Source: Rhynchospora pubera
Taxonomy: Eukaryota; Streptophyta; Magnoliopsida; Poales; Cyperaceae
Length of the DNA: 64,000 nt
Reading direction: 5' to 3'
Assembly (NCBI GenBank): GCA_028095005.1
Contig: CM051459.1
Span: 198,625,902-198,689,901, forward strand
Shown: positions 45,071-57,492 of the stretch, in pieces
Position numbering within the stretch: the first letter of the stretch is position 1
How the letters are laid out: the number at the start of each line of letters is the position of its first letter
Position numbers and translations under genes: made by a program
The notes under the pieces: generated by a model
Told to the model about the DNA's origin: nothing
The model's input: the letters and a program-made list of their open reading frames with translations, nothing else
Database searches by the model: none

Positions 45071-45085
45071 CCCATGTATTGGGTT

Positions 45086-45299
45086 AATTTGATCTCTCAT
45101 AATCATATGGTTGAAAACGCAAGTCCTCTAATATTAATATATGAATATACATTAGTTTAATTAAGTACTTTATTATTGTACTTTCTTTTGATGTCTTCAA
45201 AATTTTGAAATTATTATTTTTTTTAATATTGAACCTCCTCTTTCTAATTCTCGTTTCAAATACCTTTCAATTGTAACCAAATTTTCTAGAAACAAATTG
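45086..45299. other. DNA between the LINE and the retroelement remnant
   Basis: AT-rich, no gene. It may include the beginning of the LTR of the following remnant. Confidence 0.35.
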
Positions 45300-45750
45300 C
45301 ATGATATGTATTGCGTGCGTGGTATGACACCGATCAAGATGCCATGTCAGATGCAAAATCAGCAAAAGAGCTGAGTCATCAATTCAAGAACTATCAACAA
45401 TAATTAATTAGTTAGTTGAGAGTTATTTTTAGTCAAAATGAGTTAATAATATGTTATTGAATTTTGTGTTATCTTTCGTGGTCTTCTAGGAGGTAATTAA
45501 GTGTGTTTTGGGATTAGAAAAAGTAGTTGAGATGATATATTAATGGGTAGTAACTCTTAATTGTGTTAGATTGCTATTTAAACTGAAAATCAGAATGTAA
45601 TAAGGAGATAATTGAATTATTACGAATTTTGCTTGTGAGTTGAGTTTATCTCCTCTTTTATCCACTGTCGGGTCGAGTTCTTACTTTTCTTCTAGTGATG
45701 TATTGTTATGCTTGTTAGTTTCTCTAAGTTTTCTGATCCGAACGGCGTCA
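45300..45750 (+). repeat. LTR 3' part of a retroelement remnant
   Basis: The sequence before the primer site behaves as an LTR: it ends in TCA two bases before the primer-binding site and has a TATA-like CTATTTAAAC at about 45570. The LTR start was not found, so the left edge is approximate, and no matching downstream LTR is present in the window. Confidence 0.5.
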
Positions 45751-45752
45751 TT

Positions 45753-45764
45753 TGGTATCAGAGC
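45753..45764 (+). promoter_or_regulatory. Primer-binding site (tRNA-Met)
   Basis: TGGTATCAGAGC, two bases after the inferred LTR end, plus-strand orientation. Confidence 0.8.
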
Positions 45765-47020
45765 TTCTTTAGGTTTGATGGCTGATCGTTGTAGACAACA
45801 CAACATCCACCATGGAGGCGAAGATCAATGCATTACGAAGGTACGAGAGCTGAGATAGCTTGTACAACAACTCCATGAGCGTGTTGCGCAATTGGAGGCT
45901 AATCGAAGCTAAGACCACCGAATAAGGCATGGCCTTTCGAGAAGCACAACTTGTGAGAATCGGAGATCGTTGACTGAGGCACGGTTCTTCCACTGGTAGC
46001 AATTGTGAGAATCGAGATCGTCGACTGAGGCATGGTTCTTCTACAAGTAACACTCGTGTGAATCGAGATCGCCGACCGAAGCACGATTCATCGAGCTACA
46101 TCGACTTTTTTTCTCACCACCGACAACAATTCATCTCCAGCGACAATGTTTCTCTACCACCCACCTCCAGCAGAGAAACAACCATTTTGTTCATGTGCAG
46201 GACTCTGGAACAAAATACGATAAATTGAATCGTGTTTCAGCTGACTCGAATTCTAGTGGTATAGATGAAGAGAGCAACCTCTTCCATGACAACAAACCAA
46301 CTTTTGTGTCTTGTGATGAAGCGGCTCGACATCAACTCCACACCCAAAAGAGCATTTCTTCCTAATGGGCTACAGTTTGTAAAAGAAAATTTTGTGAGAT
46401 GTTTCTTCAAAAAAATTCTCTTACATTCTATTCTTCTCTTTCTTCTTTGAAACCTGATATGAGGGTTAAGGAACCATTTAAAAAGAAACAAACCACCAGC
46501 AACGAAAAGCCCTCTTGTAAAAAATTGAGATGTGATAAAAGGACCAAAATGAATAGCAATAATAAACCAATGGTTAAGCTAGTTGGAAGGCTTCGAAAAC
46601 AGTCCCTAAAACTTGAGAAATATAAATTGGAACAGCCCCAAACAAAAAACATAATTTGTTTCAAATGTCGTTGCATTGGGCATAATTTGATAAGCTGTCC
46701 AGAAAAGAAAATGATTTCTATTTTTGATGAAGGAAATATTAATATTAACTTGAGAAATGATAATGACTTTGAAATTTCTGATGTGTCATTTGATTCTCCA
46801 CCAATCTTTGATGAGTATCCCGATAACGAGGATGATGTCTTTAATGTGACGGGTGAACCGAAGAGAAATGTGATGTCTTTTGACATACCCATAATCTTTG
46901 ATGAAGAACTTGTTGATGATTTCATAATCTGTTGAGATCATGATTTCAGAATTTAGCGATCCATTCTTGCAATTGAGTCTTATGTGAACAAATGCAAGGT
47001 ATTTACATTTTTGAGCAGTT
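45765..47020 (+). pseudogene. Decayed Gag-like region with one zinc knuckle
   Basis: The best frame is 46399-46935 (178 codons): Lys-rich, with the CCHC-like knuckle CFKCRCIGHNLISCP at about residues 87-101, followed by an acidic segment rich in Asp, Glu and Phe. After its stop (TGA 46933) and one more in-frame TAG, the same frame stays open to the insertion at 47026 and beyond it. Upstream, 45780-46250 shows repeated GACTGAGGCA/CGAGATCG blocks and broken frames. I do not recognise the lineage; a gag relic of an LTR element is the best reading because of the primer site upstream and the zinc knuckle. Confidence 0.55.
45905..46085. repeat. Degenerate tandem repeat (about 55-65 bp) in the remnant
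   Basis: Three degenerate units with GAGATCG(T/C)(C/T)GACTGAGGCA(T/C)GGTTCTTC. Probably an expansion inside the gag leader. Confidence 0.6.
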
Positions 47021-47025
47021 GCAAT

Positions 47026-48173
47026 TGTCACACCCCGTATCCGAGATACGAGGCCTGAGGTGACACAATATCTGATCATCCATCCGACGGCCCGTCAATC
47101 TACGTCACAACAGAAATAAAAGCAAAATGGAGTCATCTACAAAGCCGAGTAACCAGTTATTTAACAACGCAACTTCTCTATAACTAATTTATATAACAAA
47201 TATCAACCGATCGGATTAATCCACATATCAATACCAAATAAATTAAATGTATTTCACGGAGATCAACGGGTCTAGGTTTTCTCAAATTAGTTTCTCGTAT
47301 CACTTTCACATTAGCGCGAATCCCTCTCTAGGCGATTTCGCTTCACAATTTCACTGTTTCATTTCAAATCAAGTGACATCAGAAACCTGTTGAATCGTAA
47401 AGTACATCAGTCACAATTCTCATATATCAATTCAATCAAATAAACAAACGATATTTAAATCAATCAATATGAAAATTAAATTATAGAGAAGTCTGGTTAC
47501 TTGACGAGCGATTCAGAAACAATGAAACGACCATGATTACAATGTAGAACTCGAATTTCAATCGGATGAGGATCCAAATTCCAATCGGATAGTAACATAA
47601 ATGCATCATTAATTCATGGCTTTAAATTGAAATGGAGGACCATAGATATTAATCAAATGAGAGGATATATCGGGTGAAAAAATTTTAATGGTCTTTGGTA
47701 GGACTGACGAGGAGGAATGACATTTATAGGCAAATCAAACAGAGTTACCATTCTTATAGGCTAAAGGGTGCTTGGTCTCAAAGCTTAATAAATTTTGAAA
47801 TAACCGAACGCATAATAAGGCTGGGTTTAAAAAAATGAACGGAAGTTTCACAAGGAAAGAAATAACTGTTTATTTGTGCCGCAAGAAATATTTATTCGAA
47901 TATAATGATAATAACTGAAAGTCACCTCAAATTATCAACGGGTCACGATTATGGACAACAAGAATTAGAAAGGGACAATATAAATAAATCAATAGTAAAA
48001 GTTATAGGATAAATAATTAAATAAGAAGTTTATTAATAAGGTATATATATATAAACGGTAGCCCAAAATACAATTTATTTTTTTTTGGACGAACAAAACT
48101 TGAATTTTCATTCAAGGCTCTGTAAATAATTGTACAAATATAAATAATAACATAAAAATTTTGGGGTGTTACA
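47026..48173 (-). repeat. LTR of the gypsy-derived insertion, minus orientation
   Basis: 1148 bp, TGTAACACCCC...CGGGGTGTGACA on the minus strand, adjacent to a polypurine tract. Confidence 0.75.
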
Positions 48174-48185
48174 TTCACCCACCCT
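48174..48185 (-). promoter_or_regulatory. Polypurine tract
   Basis: AGGGTGGGTGAA on the minus strand, directly before the LTR start, preceded by a TTTTTTTTT tract and a TTCGAGGATGAAA segment typical of the chromovirus pol end. Confidence 0.75.
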
Positions 48186-48854
48186 AAAAAAAAAATTTCA
48201 TCCTCGAAATTCTAACAATCGAAAATTTTCATCCGTATTTTCTAATTATTTTAGTCATTAACATCTGATTTTTAGATTATTTCTTTTATATTGCAAATAT
48301 AATGTTTATAAATATTCAAATGTCCATGTTATTTATTTTTGATGTATTAAATTATTCTTATTCCTTGTCGAATGAATTTTCTGCTTGGCAAACTGGCATC
48401 AATTAGTTGCCCTTTAATTACTCTATTTGTCTTATATGAAAAGATATATTTCTTTTAATCGGCAATTCTTTGTATACCCGATTTATTTTGGCTTGGACTT
48501 CACGTATAGTTTGCGTGCAAAAATACCTTTCTTTTCCTTTTGTTCTTTGTAACTGTTCCATGATATAACCGTAATTGTTGCGGTTAGATTTAATTGCAAA
48601 ATTATTAGACTTGTAGGGCACACACCCCACCGTATATTATCTCTCTTTAGTTCCCTTTCGTATCCCATCCGAAAATGAAAATGCTTGTTTCCAAAGAAAT
48701 ACAATAATCTCATTTCCTTCGGCAATCCATGTCGGCAATCCATGTTGGTAATCCACAATCAAATTAAAATACTGTTTACAACTCGATTACTCGACCATTG
48801 AATTTCTGACACTACGTGGCAGTCGTTTATGATTCGAGTTCTTATATTCTTGTT

Positions 48855-49316
48855 AACTAGACTTCTCTATAATTTAATTTTCGCATTGATTGATTTAAAA
48901 GCCGTTTGTTTATTTGATTGAATTGATATATGAGAATTGTGACTGATGTATTTTACAAGTCAACGGGTCTCTGATGTGACTTGATTTGAAATGAAAAGTG
49001 ATATGGAATGTGAAGCGGAATCGCCTAGAGAGGGATTCGCGCTAGTGTGAAAGTGATATGAGAAAACCTAGACCCGTTGATCTCTGTAAAATACATTTAC
49101 TTTGTTATTATTGATTTATGGATTAATCTGATCGTTTGATTTTGGTTATATAAATTAGTTATAGAGAAGCTGCGTTGTTAAATAACTGGTTACTCGGCTT
49201 TGTAGCTGACACCGTTTTGCTTTTATCTATGTTGTGACGTAGGTTGACGGACCGTCGGATGGATGATCAGATACTGTGTCATCTCACGCCTCGTATCTCG
49301 GATACGGGGTATGACA
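48855..49316 (+). repeat. Partial LTR in opposite orientation
   Basis: Inverted copy of 47026-47500 with about 10-15% divergence by eye. It corresponds to the 3' part of the LTR only. Confidence 0.75.
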
Positions 49317-49321
49317 GCAAT

Positions 49322-50090
49322 ACTCGATTTTGTGTTGTTTTTGATCAAAATAGTAGAACCATGTATAAGATTACCTGTTTGTGGGTTGCACCACTCGATT
49401 CTGGTTTCAAATGTGTTAAGGTGCATGGCAATGAACTTGTCAAAATGGTTCTAGCTCAGTGTTTTTATTCATTACTATAAAAGTATAAATGCGTTTTGGA
49501 CATGACATGATATACATAAGAAAGATTGAGTTCTTGCAGCAATAACTAACAAAGAGAACTTGAAGAAAAGATAGTAGAGTTTCTACCTGAAACTTTCAAC
49601 AACTTTGATGGGTAGAAGTATAAAAAAAACTATGAAGTTCTTTTGTTGAGGACTGAAATTTCTGAAAGTTTTATCCTCTGTGGAGTGTATGCTAGACCTT
49701 TTAAGAAGAAGCAAAACGTGTGTAGTATGGAAATCAAGAAAAAGTTTTTGATCATGGTGCTTTAAAGCTCAAACCAACAGATTTTGAACTGATTGAGAAT
49801 GTGGTATGTACTCAAGTTGATTTCTGAAAGTTTGAATGAGAGATGTTGGAAACCGTGGTTGAAATTTTGTAATCTCAATCTGAAATGAGCAATTTTTGTT
49901 GCAATATTGGCTGAAAATTGATTCAAATAAACCAACGCTGTTCAATGAAAATTTTCAGTTGAAAATGAATTTCAGAAGCAGGTAATGTGTTCTGTGAATA
50001 TTGAGGTTACATTTTATTGACTATTGAGGAAGTCATGACAGTAAGCTTGTGTTGCTCAATTTCGGGCTTGAATGAATCTCTTATTTAGAG
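49322..50090 (+). pseudogene. Continuation of the decayed retroelement remnant
   Basis: The frame entering the insertion site (46966, ...SYVNKCKVFTFLSSCN) continues at 49322 with TRFCVVFDQNSRTMYK and stays open to 49480. The insertion therefore cut one reading frame. The product is unknown. Downstream of 49480 no long frame is left, and the sequence runs into the satellite at about 50090. Confidence 0.5.
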
Positions 50091-50094
50091 AATT

Positions 50095-53000
50095 CAAAAT
50101 TTCTAAACTCTCCATATTGTCTAGAATATGATTCATATCTTAGATATACAAAAAGATTGGATTATACATAGTAATTTCGCATATAAATTGCAAATAATGC
50201 AATTCTGAATATCATTAGAGCATTTCAAAAGTTTTTGGATTTATTCAATGTCATTTTATAATAATAATAAAAAAAATTTAAACTCTTCATACTGTCTAAA
50301 ATATGATTCATAATATATTTATTCAAAAGGATTGGATTATACATAGTAATTACGCCCCCAAAGTGCAAATAATGCAATTCTGAGTATCATTTGAGCATTT
50401 CAATCGTTTATGGATTCATTCAATGTCATTTTATCACAATAATCAATATTTAAATTATTTATACTATTTACAATATGATTCATATATTATTTATTCAATC
50501 ATTTGGATTCATTTTAAGTTATTTCATCACAATAATTAACATTTAAACTCTTTATACTGTCTCTAACATGATTCATATCTTATTTATCTACAAATATTGG
50601 ATTATACATATTAATTTCGCATATAAATCGCAAATATTGCAATTCTGAGTATTATTTGAGCATTTCAATCTTTTCTGGATTCATTCTAAGAGATTTCATC
50701 ATAATACTCTACATTTAAACTTTATATACTGTCTAAAATATGATTCATACAATATTTATTAAAAAATATTGGATTATACATTGTAGTTACGTATATAAAG
50801 TGCAAACTAATGTAATTCTGAGTATCATTTGGCATTTCAATTGTTTCTGGATTCATTCAATGTCATTTCATTACAATAATCTACATTTAAACTCTTCATA
50901 GTGTTTAGAACATGATTCATATCTTATTTATTCAAAATGAATGGATTGTGCATACTAATTACGCAAATAAAGTGCAAATAATGTAATTCTGAGTATCATT
51001 TGTCCATTTCGATCGTTTCTGGATTCATTCTGACTCATTTCATCACTATAATCTACATTTAAACTCTTTATACAGTCTTAAATATGATTCATATTTTATT
51101 TATTCAACAATATTGGATTAAACATATTAATTTCGCATATAAATTGCAAATAATGCAAATGTGAGTATCATTTGTTGATTCATTTAATGTCATTTCATCA
51201 CAATATTAATTTCAAACTATTGTTGATTCATTTAATGTCATTTCATCACAATAATCTAAATTTAAACTCTTTATACTATCAGGAACATTATTCATATCTT
51301 ATTCATTCTAAAAGAATGGATTATACATAGTAATTATGACACCAAAGTGCAAATAATACAATTCTGAGTATCATTTGAGCATTTCAATCGTTTCTGGATT
51401 CATTCAATGTCATTTTATCACAATATTGGATTATACATAATAATCAAGCACATAAAGTCGAAATAATGCAATTACGTGTATCATTTGGTCATTTCAATCG
51501 TTTCTGGATTCATTTTCAAGTCATTTCATCAAAATAATCTACATTTAAACTCTTTATACTGTCTAGAATATGATATGTAACTTATTCATTCAAAATGATA
51601 TGATTATACATAGTAATTATGCATACAAAGTGCAAATAATGAAATTCTGAGTTATAATTTGTGCATTTTGATCATTTCTGAATTTATTCTAAGTCATTTC
51701 ATCACAATAATCTACATTTAAACTCTTTATACAGTCTAGAATATGATTCAAATCTTCTTTATTCAAAAAGATTGGATTATACATAATAACTTTGCACATA
51801 AAATCAAAATAATGCAATTATGCATATCATTTGTACATTTCAAGCGTTTCTGGATTCATTTTAACTCATTTCATCATAATAATTTACTTTTCAAATCTTT
51901 ATACTGTCTAGAATACGATTCATATCTTATTTATCAAAAGTATATGATTATACATAGTAATTATGCATATATGAATATCATTTGTGTATTTATATCGTTT
52001 CCGAATTCATTTTTAAGTCATTTCATCACGATAATCAACATATCTTATTTATTCACAAAGATTGGATTATACATATTAATTTCACATATAAATCGCAAAT
52101 ATGAAATTCTGAGTATCATTTCAGCATTTCAATCGTGTCTGGATTCATTCTAAGACATTTAATCATAATACTCTATATTTAAACTCTTTCTACTGTCTAA
52201 ATCATACATTATTTATTAAAAATGATTGTATTATACATTGTAATGCGCATATAAAGTGCAAATAATGCAATTATGAGTGTCATTTGAGCATTTCAATCGT
52301 TTATGGATTCATTCAACGTCATTTCATCACAATAATCTACATTTAGACTCTTTATAGAGTTTTAGAACATGGTTCATATCTTATTTATTCAAAAAGATTG
52401 GAATATACAAACTAGTTTTTTTAGAGTACATTGACAGCGGCTGTCAAAGGAAAAGAAAAGGCAAAAAAAAAAAAACAAGACTAAAACATCAAAAACTCAA
52501 ACGCTATATCATACATTTAGTTACGCATATAAAATGCAAATGCAATTCAGAGTATCATTTGTGCATTTCGATCATTTCTGGATTCATTCTAAGTCATTTC
52601 ATCACTATAATCAACATTTAAACTCTTTAAACTGTCTAGAACATCATTCAAATCTTATTTATTCAAAAAGATTAGAATATACATAATAATTACACACATA
52701 AAGTCGAAATAATGCAATTATGTGTGTCATTTGAGCACTTCAATCGTTTCTGGATTCATTTTAACTTATTTAATCAAAATAATTTACATTTAAATTCTTT
52801 CTACTGTCTAGAATATGATTCATATCTTATTTATACAAAAAGGTTGGATTAAGCACAGTAATTTCACATATAAATTGTAAATAATGCAATTCTGACTATC
52901 ATTTGAAAATTTTAATCATTTTTCCATTCATTTTATGTCAATTCATCACAATAATCAACACTTAAACTCTTTATACTTACTAGAATATGATATATATCTT

Positions 53001-56000
53001 ATTTATTAAAAGGATATAATTATACATAGTAATTATGCATATAAAGTGCAAATAATGCAATTCTTAGTGTAATTTGAGTATTTCAATCGTTTTTGGATTC
53101 ATTTTAAGTCATTTCATCACAATAATTAACATTAAACTCTTTATACTGTCTAGAACACGATCCATATCTTATTTATTCACAAATATTGGATTATAAATAC
53201 TAATTTCGCATATAAATCGCAAATATTGCAATTCTGAGTATTATTTGAGCATTTCAATAGTTTCTGGATTTATTCTAAGAGATTTCATCATAATACTCTA
53301 CATTTAAACTTTTTATACTGTCTAAAATATGACTCATACATTATTTATTAAAAAAGATTGGATTGTACATTGTAGTTACGTATATAAAGTGCAAACTAGT
53401 GCAATTCTGAGTATCATTTGGCATTTCAATCATTTCTGGATTCATTCAATGTCATTTCATTACAATAATCTACATTTAAACTCTTCATAGTGTAAAGAAC
53501 ATGATTCATATCTTATTTATTCAAAATGAATGGATTGTGCATACTAATTACGCAAATAAAGTGCAAATATTGCAATTCTGACTATCATTTGTCCATTTCG
53601 ATCGTTTCTGGATTCATTCTGACTCATTTCATCACTATAATCTACATTTAAACTCTTTATACAGTCTAGAATACGATTCATATTTTATTTATTAAAAAAT
53701 ATTGGATTAAACATATTAATTTCGCATATAAATTGCAAATAATGCAATTGTGAGTATTATTTGAGCATTTCAAACTATTGTGGATTCATTTAATGTCATT
53801 TCATCACAATAATCTAAATTTAAACTCTTTATACTATCTAGAATATTATTCATATCTTATTCATTCTAAAAGAATGGATTATACATATTAATTATGACCC
53901 CAAAGTGCAAATAATGCAATTCTGAGTATCATTTGAGCATTTCAATCATTTCTGGATTCATTCGACGTCATTTTATCACAATAATCAACATTTAAACCCT
54001 TTATAGAGTTTAGGACAGGATTCATATCTTATTTATTCAAAAAAGATTTGATTATACACTGTAATTATGCAAATAATGTTCAAATAATGTAATTATGAAT
54101 ATCATTTGTGTATTTCGATTGTTTATGGATTTATTCTAACTCATTTCATCACAATAATCTTCATTTAAACACTTTACACAATCTAGATTATGATTCAAAT
54201 ATTATTTATTCAAAAAGATTGGATTATACACAATAATTACGCACATAAGGTCGAAATAATGCAATTATGTGTATCATTTGATCATTTCAACAGTTTATTG
54301 GCTCATTTAAGCTCATTTCATCACGTTAATTAACATTTAAAATCTTTATAGTGTCTAGAATATGATTCATATCTTATTTGTACAAAAAGGTTGGATTAAG
54401 CAAATTAATTTAGCATTTAAATTGCAAATAATGCAATTTTTACTATCATTTGAACATTTCAAGCGTTTCTGCATTCATTCTAAGTCAATTCATCACAATA
54501 ATCTACATTTAAACACTTCATAGTGTTTAAAACATGATTCATATCTTATTTATTAAAAAATATTGGATTATACATTGTAATTATGCATATAAACTGCAAA
54601 TAATGCAATTATGAGTATCATTTGTGCATTTTGATAGTTTCTGGATTAATTCTAAGTCAATTCATCATAATGATCTAGATTTAAACTATTTATAATATCT
54701 AAACTATGATTCATATCTTATTTATTCATAAAGATAGGATTATACATAGTAATTACGCATATAAAGTTCAAATAATACAATTCTGAGAATCATTTGTGAA
54801 TTTCGATGGTTTGTGGATTCATTCTAACTCATTTCATCACAATAATGTATATTTAAACTCTTTATACAGTCTATAATATGATTCATATCTTATTTATACA
54901 AAAAAATAGATTATACATAGTAATTATGCATATAAAGTGCAAATAATGCAATTCAGATTATCATTTTAGTATTTCAATCGTTTCTGGATTCATTCTAAGT
55001 TTGTTCATCACTATAATCTACATTTAAACTTTTTATGTTGTCTTGAATTCGATTCATATCTTATTTATTCAAATAGATTGAGTAATTACGCAAATAAATT
55101 GCAACTAATGCAATTTTGAGTATGATTTGAGCATTTCAATCATTTCTGGATTCATTCAACGTCATTACATCGCAATAATCTATATTTAAACTCTTTATAG
55201 TGTTTAGAATATAATTCAGATCTTATTTATCCAAAAAGATTGGATTATACACAGTAATTACGCATATAAATTGCAAATAATGCAATTCTGAGTATCATTT
55301 GTGCATTTCAATCGTTTCTGGATTCATTCTAACTCATTTCATCACAATAATCTACATTTAAATTCTTTATTCTGTCTAGTATATAATTTATATCTTATTT
55401 ATACAAAAATATTGGATTAAACATAGTAATTTCGCATAAAAATTGAAAATAATGCAATTGTGAGTATCATTTGGGCAATTCAAACGTTCCTGGATTCATT
55501 CTTCATTTCATTACAATAATCTGGATTTAAACTCTTACACTGTCTAGAACACGATTAATATCTTATTTATTCAAAAAAAAATTGATTATACATAGTAATT
55601 ACGCATATAAAGTGCAAATGATGCAATTCTGAGTATCATTTGTGCATTTCGATCGTTTCTGGATTTATTCTAAGTCATTTAATTACAATAATCAACATTA
55701 AAACTCTTTATACAATCTAAGATATGATTCAAATCTTATTTATAAAAAAAGATTGGATTATCTATAATAATTACGCACATAAAGTCGAACACAAAGATTG
55801 GATTAAACACAATAATTTCGCATATAAATTGCAAATAATGCAATCTTGTGTATCATTTGAGCATTTGAATCATTTCTGGATTCATTCTAAGTCATTTCAT
55901 CAAAATAATCTACATTTTAAAACTCTTTATACTGTCTAGAATATAATTCATATATTTTTATATTAAAAAGATTGGATTATGCACAGTAATTTCGCATATA

Positions 56001-57492
56001 AATTTTAAATAATGCATTTCTGACTATTATTTGAACATTTCAATTGTTTCCGGATTCATTCTATGTCATTTCATCACAATAATCGAAATTTAAACTCTTT
56101 ATACTGGCTAGAATATGATATATTTCTTATTTATTCAAAAGTATATGAGTATAGAAAGTAATTACGCATATAAAGTGCAAATAATGCAATTTTGATTATC
56201 TTTTGAGTATTTCAATCGTTTCTGGATTGATTTTAAGTTATTTCAACACAATTATCATTATTTAAACTCTTTATACTGTCTAAAACATGTTTCAAATCTT
56301 TTTTATTCAGAAAGATTGGATTATGACGCACACAAATTCAAAATGATGCAATTCTCTGTATTATTTGAGCATTGCAATCGTTTCTTGATTCATTTGAACT
56401 CATTTCAATACAATAATGTAAATTTAAAATTTTTATACTGTCTAGAATATTTATACAGTAATTTCGCATATAAATTGCAAATAATGCAATTATGAGTATC
56501 ATTTGAGCATTTCAATCATTTCTGGATTCATTCAACGTAACTTTATCACAATAATCTACATTTCAACTCTTTATTGTGTTTAGAACACGATTCATATTTT
56601 ATTTATTAAAAAGATTGGATTATACATAGTAATTACACATATAAAGTGCAAATAATGTAATTTTGAGTATCATTTGAGCATTTATATCGTTTCTGGATTC
56701 ATAGTAAGTAATTTCATCACAATAATCAAAATTTAAACTCTTTATTCTGTCTAGAATTTGATTCATTTCTTTTTTATTCAAAAAGATTGGATTATACAGT
56801 AATTACATATATAAAGTGCTAATATTGCAATTTTGAGTATCAAATAATCTACGTATAAACTCTTTATACTGTACAGATATGGTTCATATCTTTTTATATA
56901 AAAAAGATTGGATTATGCACAGTAATTCCGCATAGAAATTGCAAATAATGCAATTCTGACTATCATTTGAGCATTTCAATCGTTTCTGCATTCATTCTAT
57001 GTCATTTCATTACAATAATCTTCATTTTAACTCTATATAAGGTCCTGAATATAATATATAAATTATATATCGAAAAAAATATGATTTTACATAGTAATTA
57101 CTCATATAAAATGCAAATAATACAATTCTGATTGTCATTTGAGCATTTGAATCGTTTCTGGATTCATTCTAAGTCATTTCATCATAATAATCTAAATTTA
57201 AAACTCTTTATACAGTCTAGAATAAGATTCATATCTTTTTTAGTTTTTATATAAAAAAGATTGGATTATGCACAGTAATTTCGAATATAAATTACAAATA
57301 ATGCAATTCTGACTATCATTTGAATATTTCAATTGTTTATGCATTCATTCTATGTCTTTTCATCACAATAATCGGCATTTAATCTCTTTATAATACAATT
57401 CATATCTTATTTATTAAAAAATATTGGACTATATATAGTAATATCGCATATAAATTGCAAATAATGCAATTCTGAGTATCATTTGAGCATTT
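50095..57492. repeat. AT-rich satellite array, about 173-bp monomer (part 1)
   Basis: About 43 head-to-tail monomers. Typical blocks in order are AACTCTTTATACTGTCTAGA, ATATGATTCATATCTTATTT, GATTGGATTATACATAGTAA, GTGCAAATAATGCAATTCTG, AGTATCATTTGAGCATTTCA, ATCGTTTCTGGATTCATTCT and AAGTCATTTCATCACAATAA. Monomers differ by roughly 10-20%. The segment at about 50500-51400 is repeated at about 53085-53990 (offset 2558-2589 bp, about 15 monomers), sharing monomer-specific variants. All ORFs here are chance. Confidence 0.95.
52412..52505. other. Short foreign insertion in the satellite
   Basis: About 95 bp unlike the monomer: a T-run, the perfect palindrome TTGACAGCGGCTGTCAA (52431-52447), then an A-rich tract. 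The monomer resumes at about 52506. Confidence 0.6.

Larger units (their letters stand above)
38417..45071 (-). mobile_element. Near-complete L1-like LINE
   Basis: About 6.65 kb, minus strand, with ORF1 (44976-42298), ORF2 (42146-38589, one in-frame stop), a short 3' UTR and a poly-A tail (T18 on the plus strand at 38415-38432). CCATGTATTGGGTT occurs directly at 38403-38416 and 45072-45085: a 14-bp target duplication, which makes both ends certain. The endonuclease is of the APE type, the reverse transcriptase of L1 type, and no RNase H domain is seen. Confidence 0.92.
47026..49316. mobile_element. Ty3/gypsy-derived insertion with LTR ends in inverted orientation
   Basis: The left end starts TGTCACACCCCGTATC and the right end finishes with its near reverse complement GATACGGGGTATGACA. 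The two arms (47026-47500 and about 48855-49316) are inverted copies over about 465 bp. The flanks GCAAT at 47021-47025 and 49317-49321 form one 5-bp target duplication for the whole unit. On the minus strand a polypurine tract (AGGGTGGGTGAA at 48174-48185) precedes TGTAACACCCC at 48173, giving a complete 3' LTR of 1148 bp (48173-47026). Then come about 680 bp of internal sequence and a partial LTR in the opposite orientation. TGTAACACCCC and the FEDEI-coding stretch before the PPT point to a Tekay/Del-type chromovirus. Confidence 0.8.

Noticed and set aside
45640..45858. 72-codon ORF across the primer-binding site
   Set aside because: It spans an LTR end and a primer site, which do not encode protein.
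51743..52153. 136-codon ORF and similar ones in the satellite
   Set aside because: Tandem AT-rich monomers give repeated similar ORFs by chance; no start context or domain.
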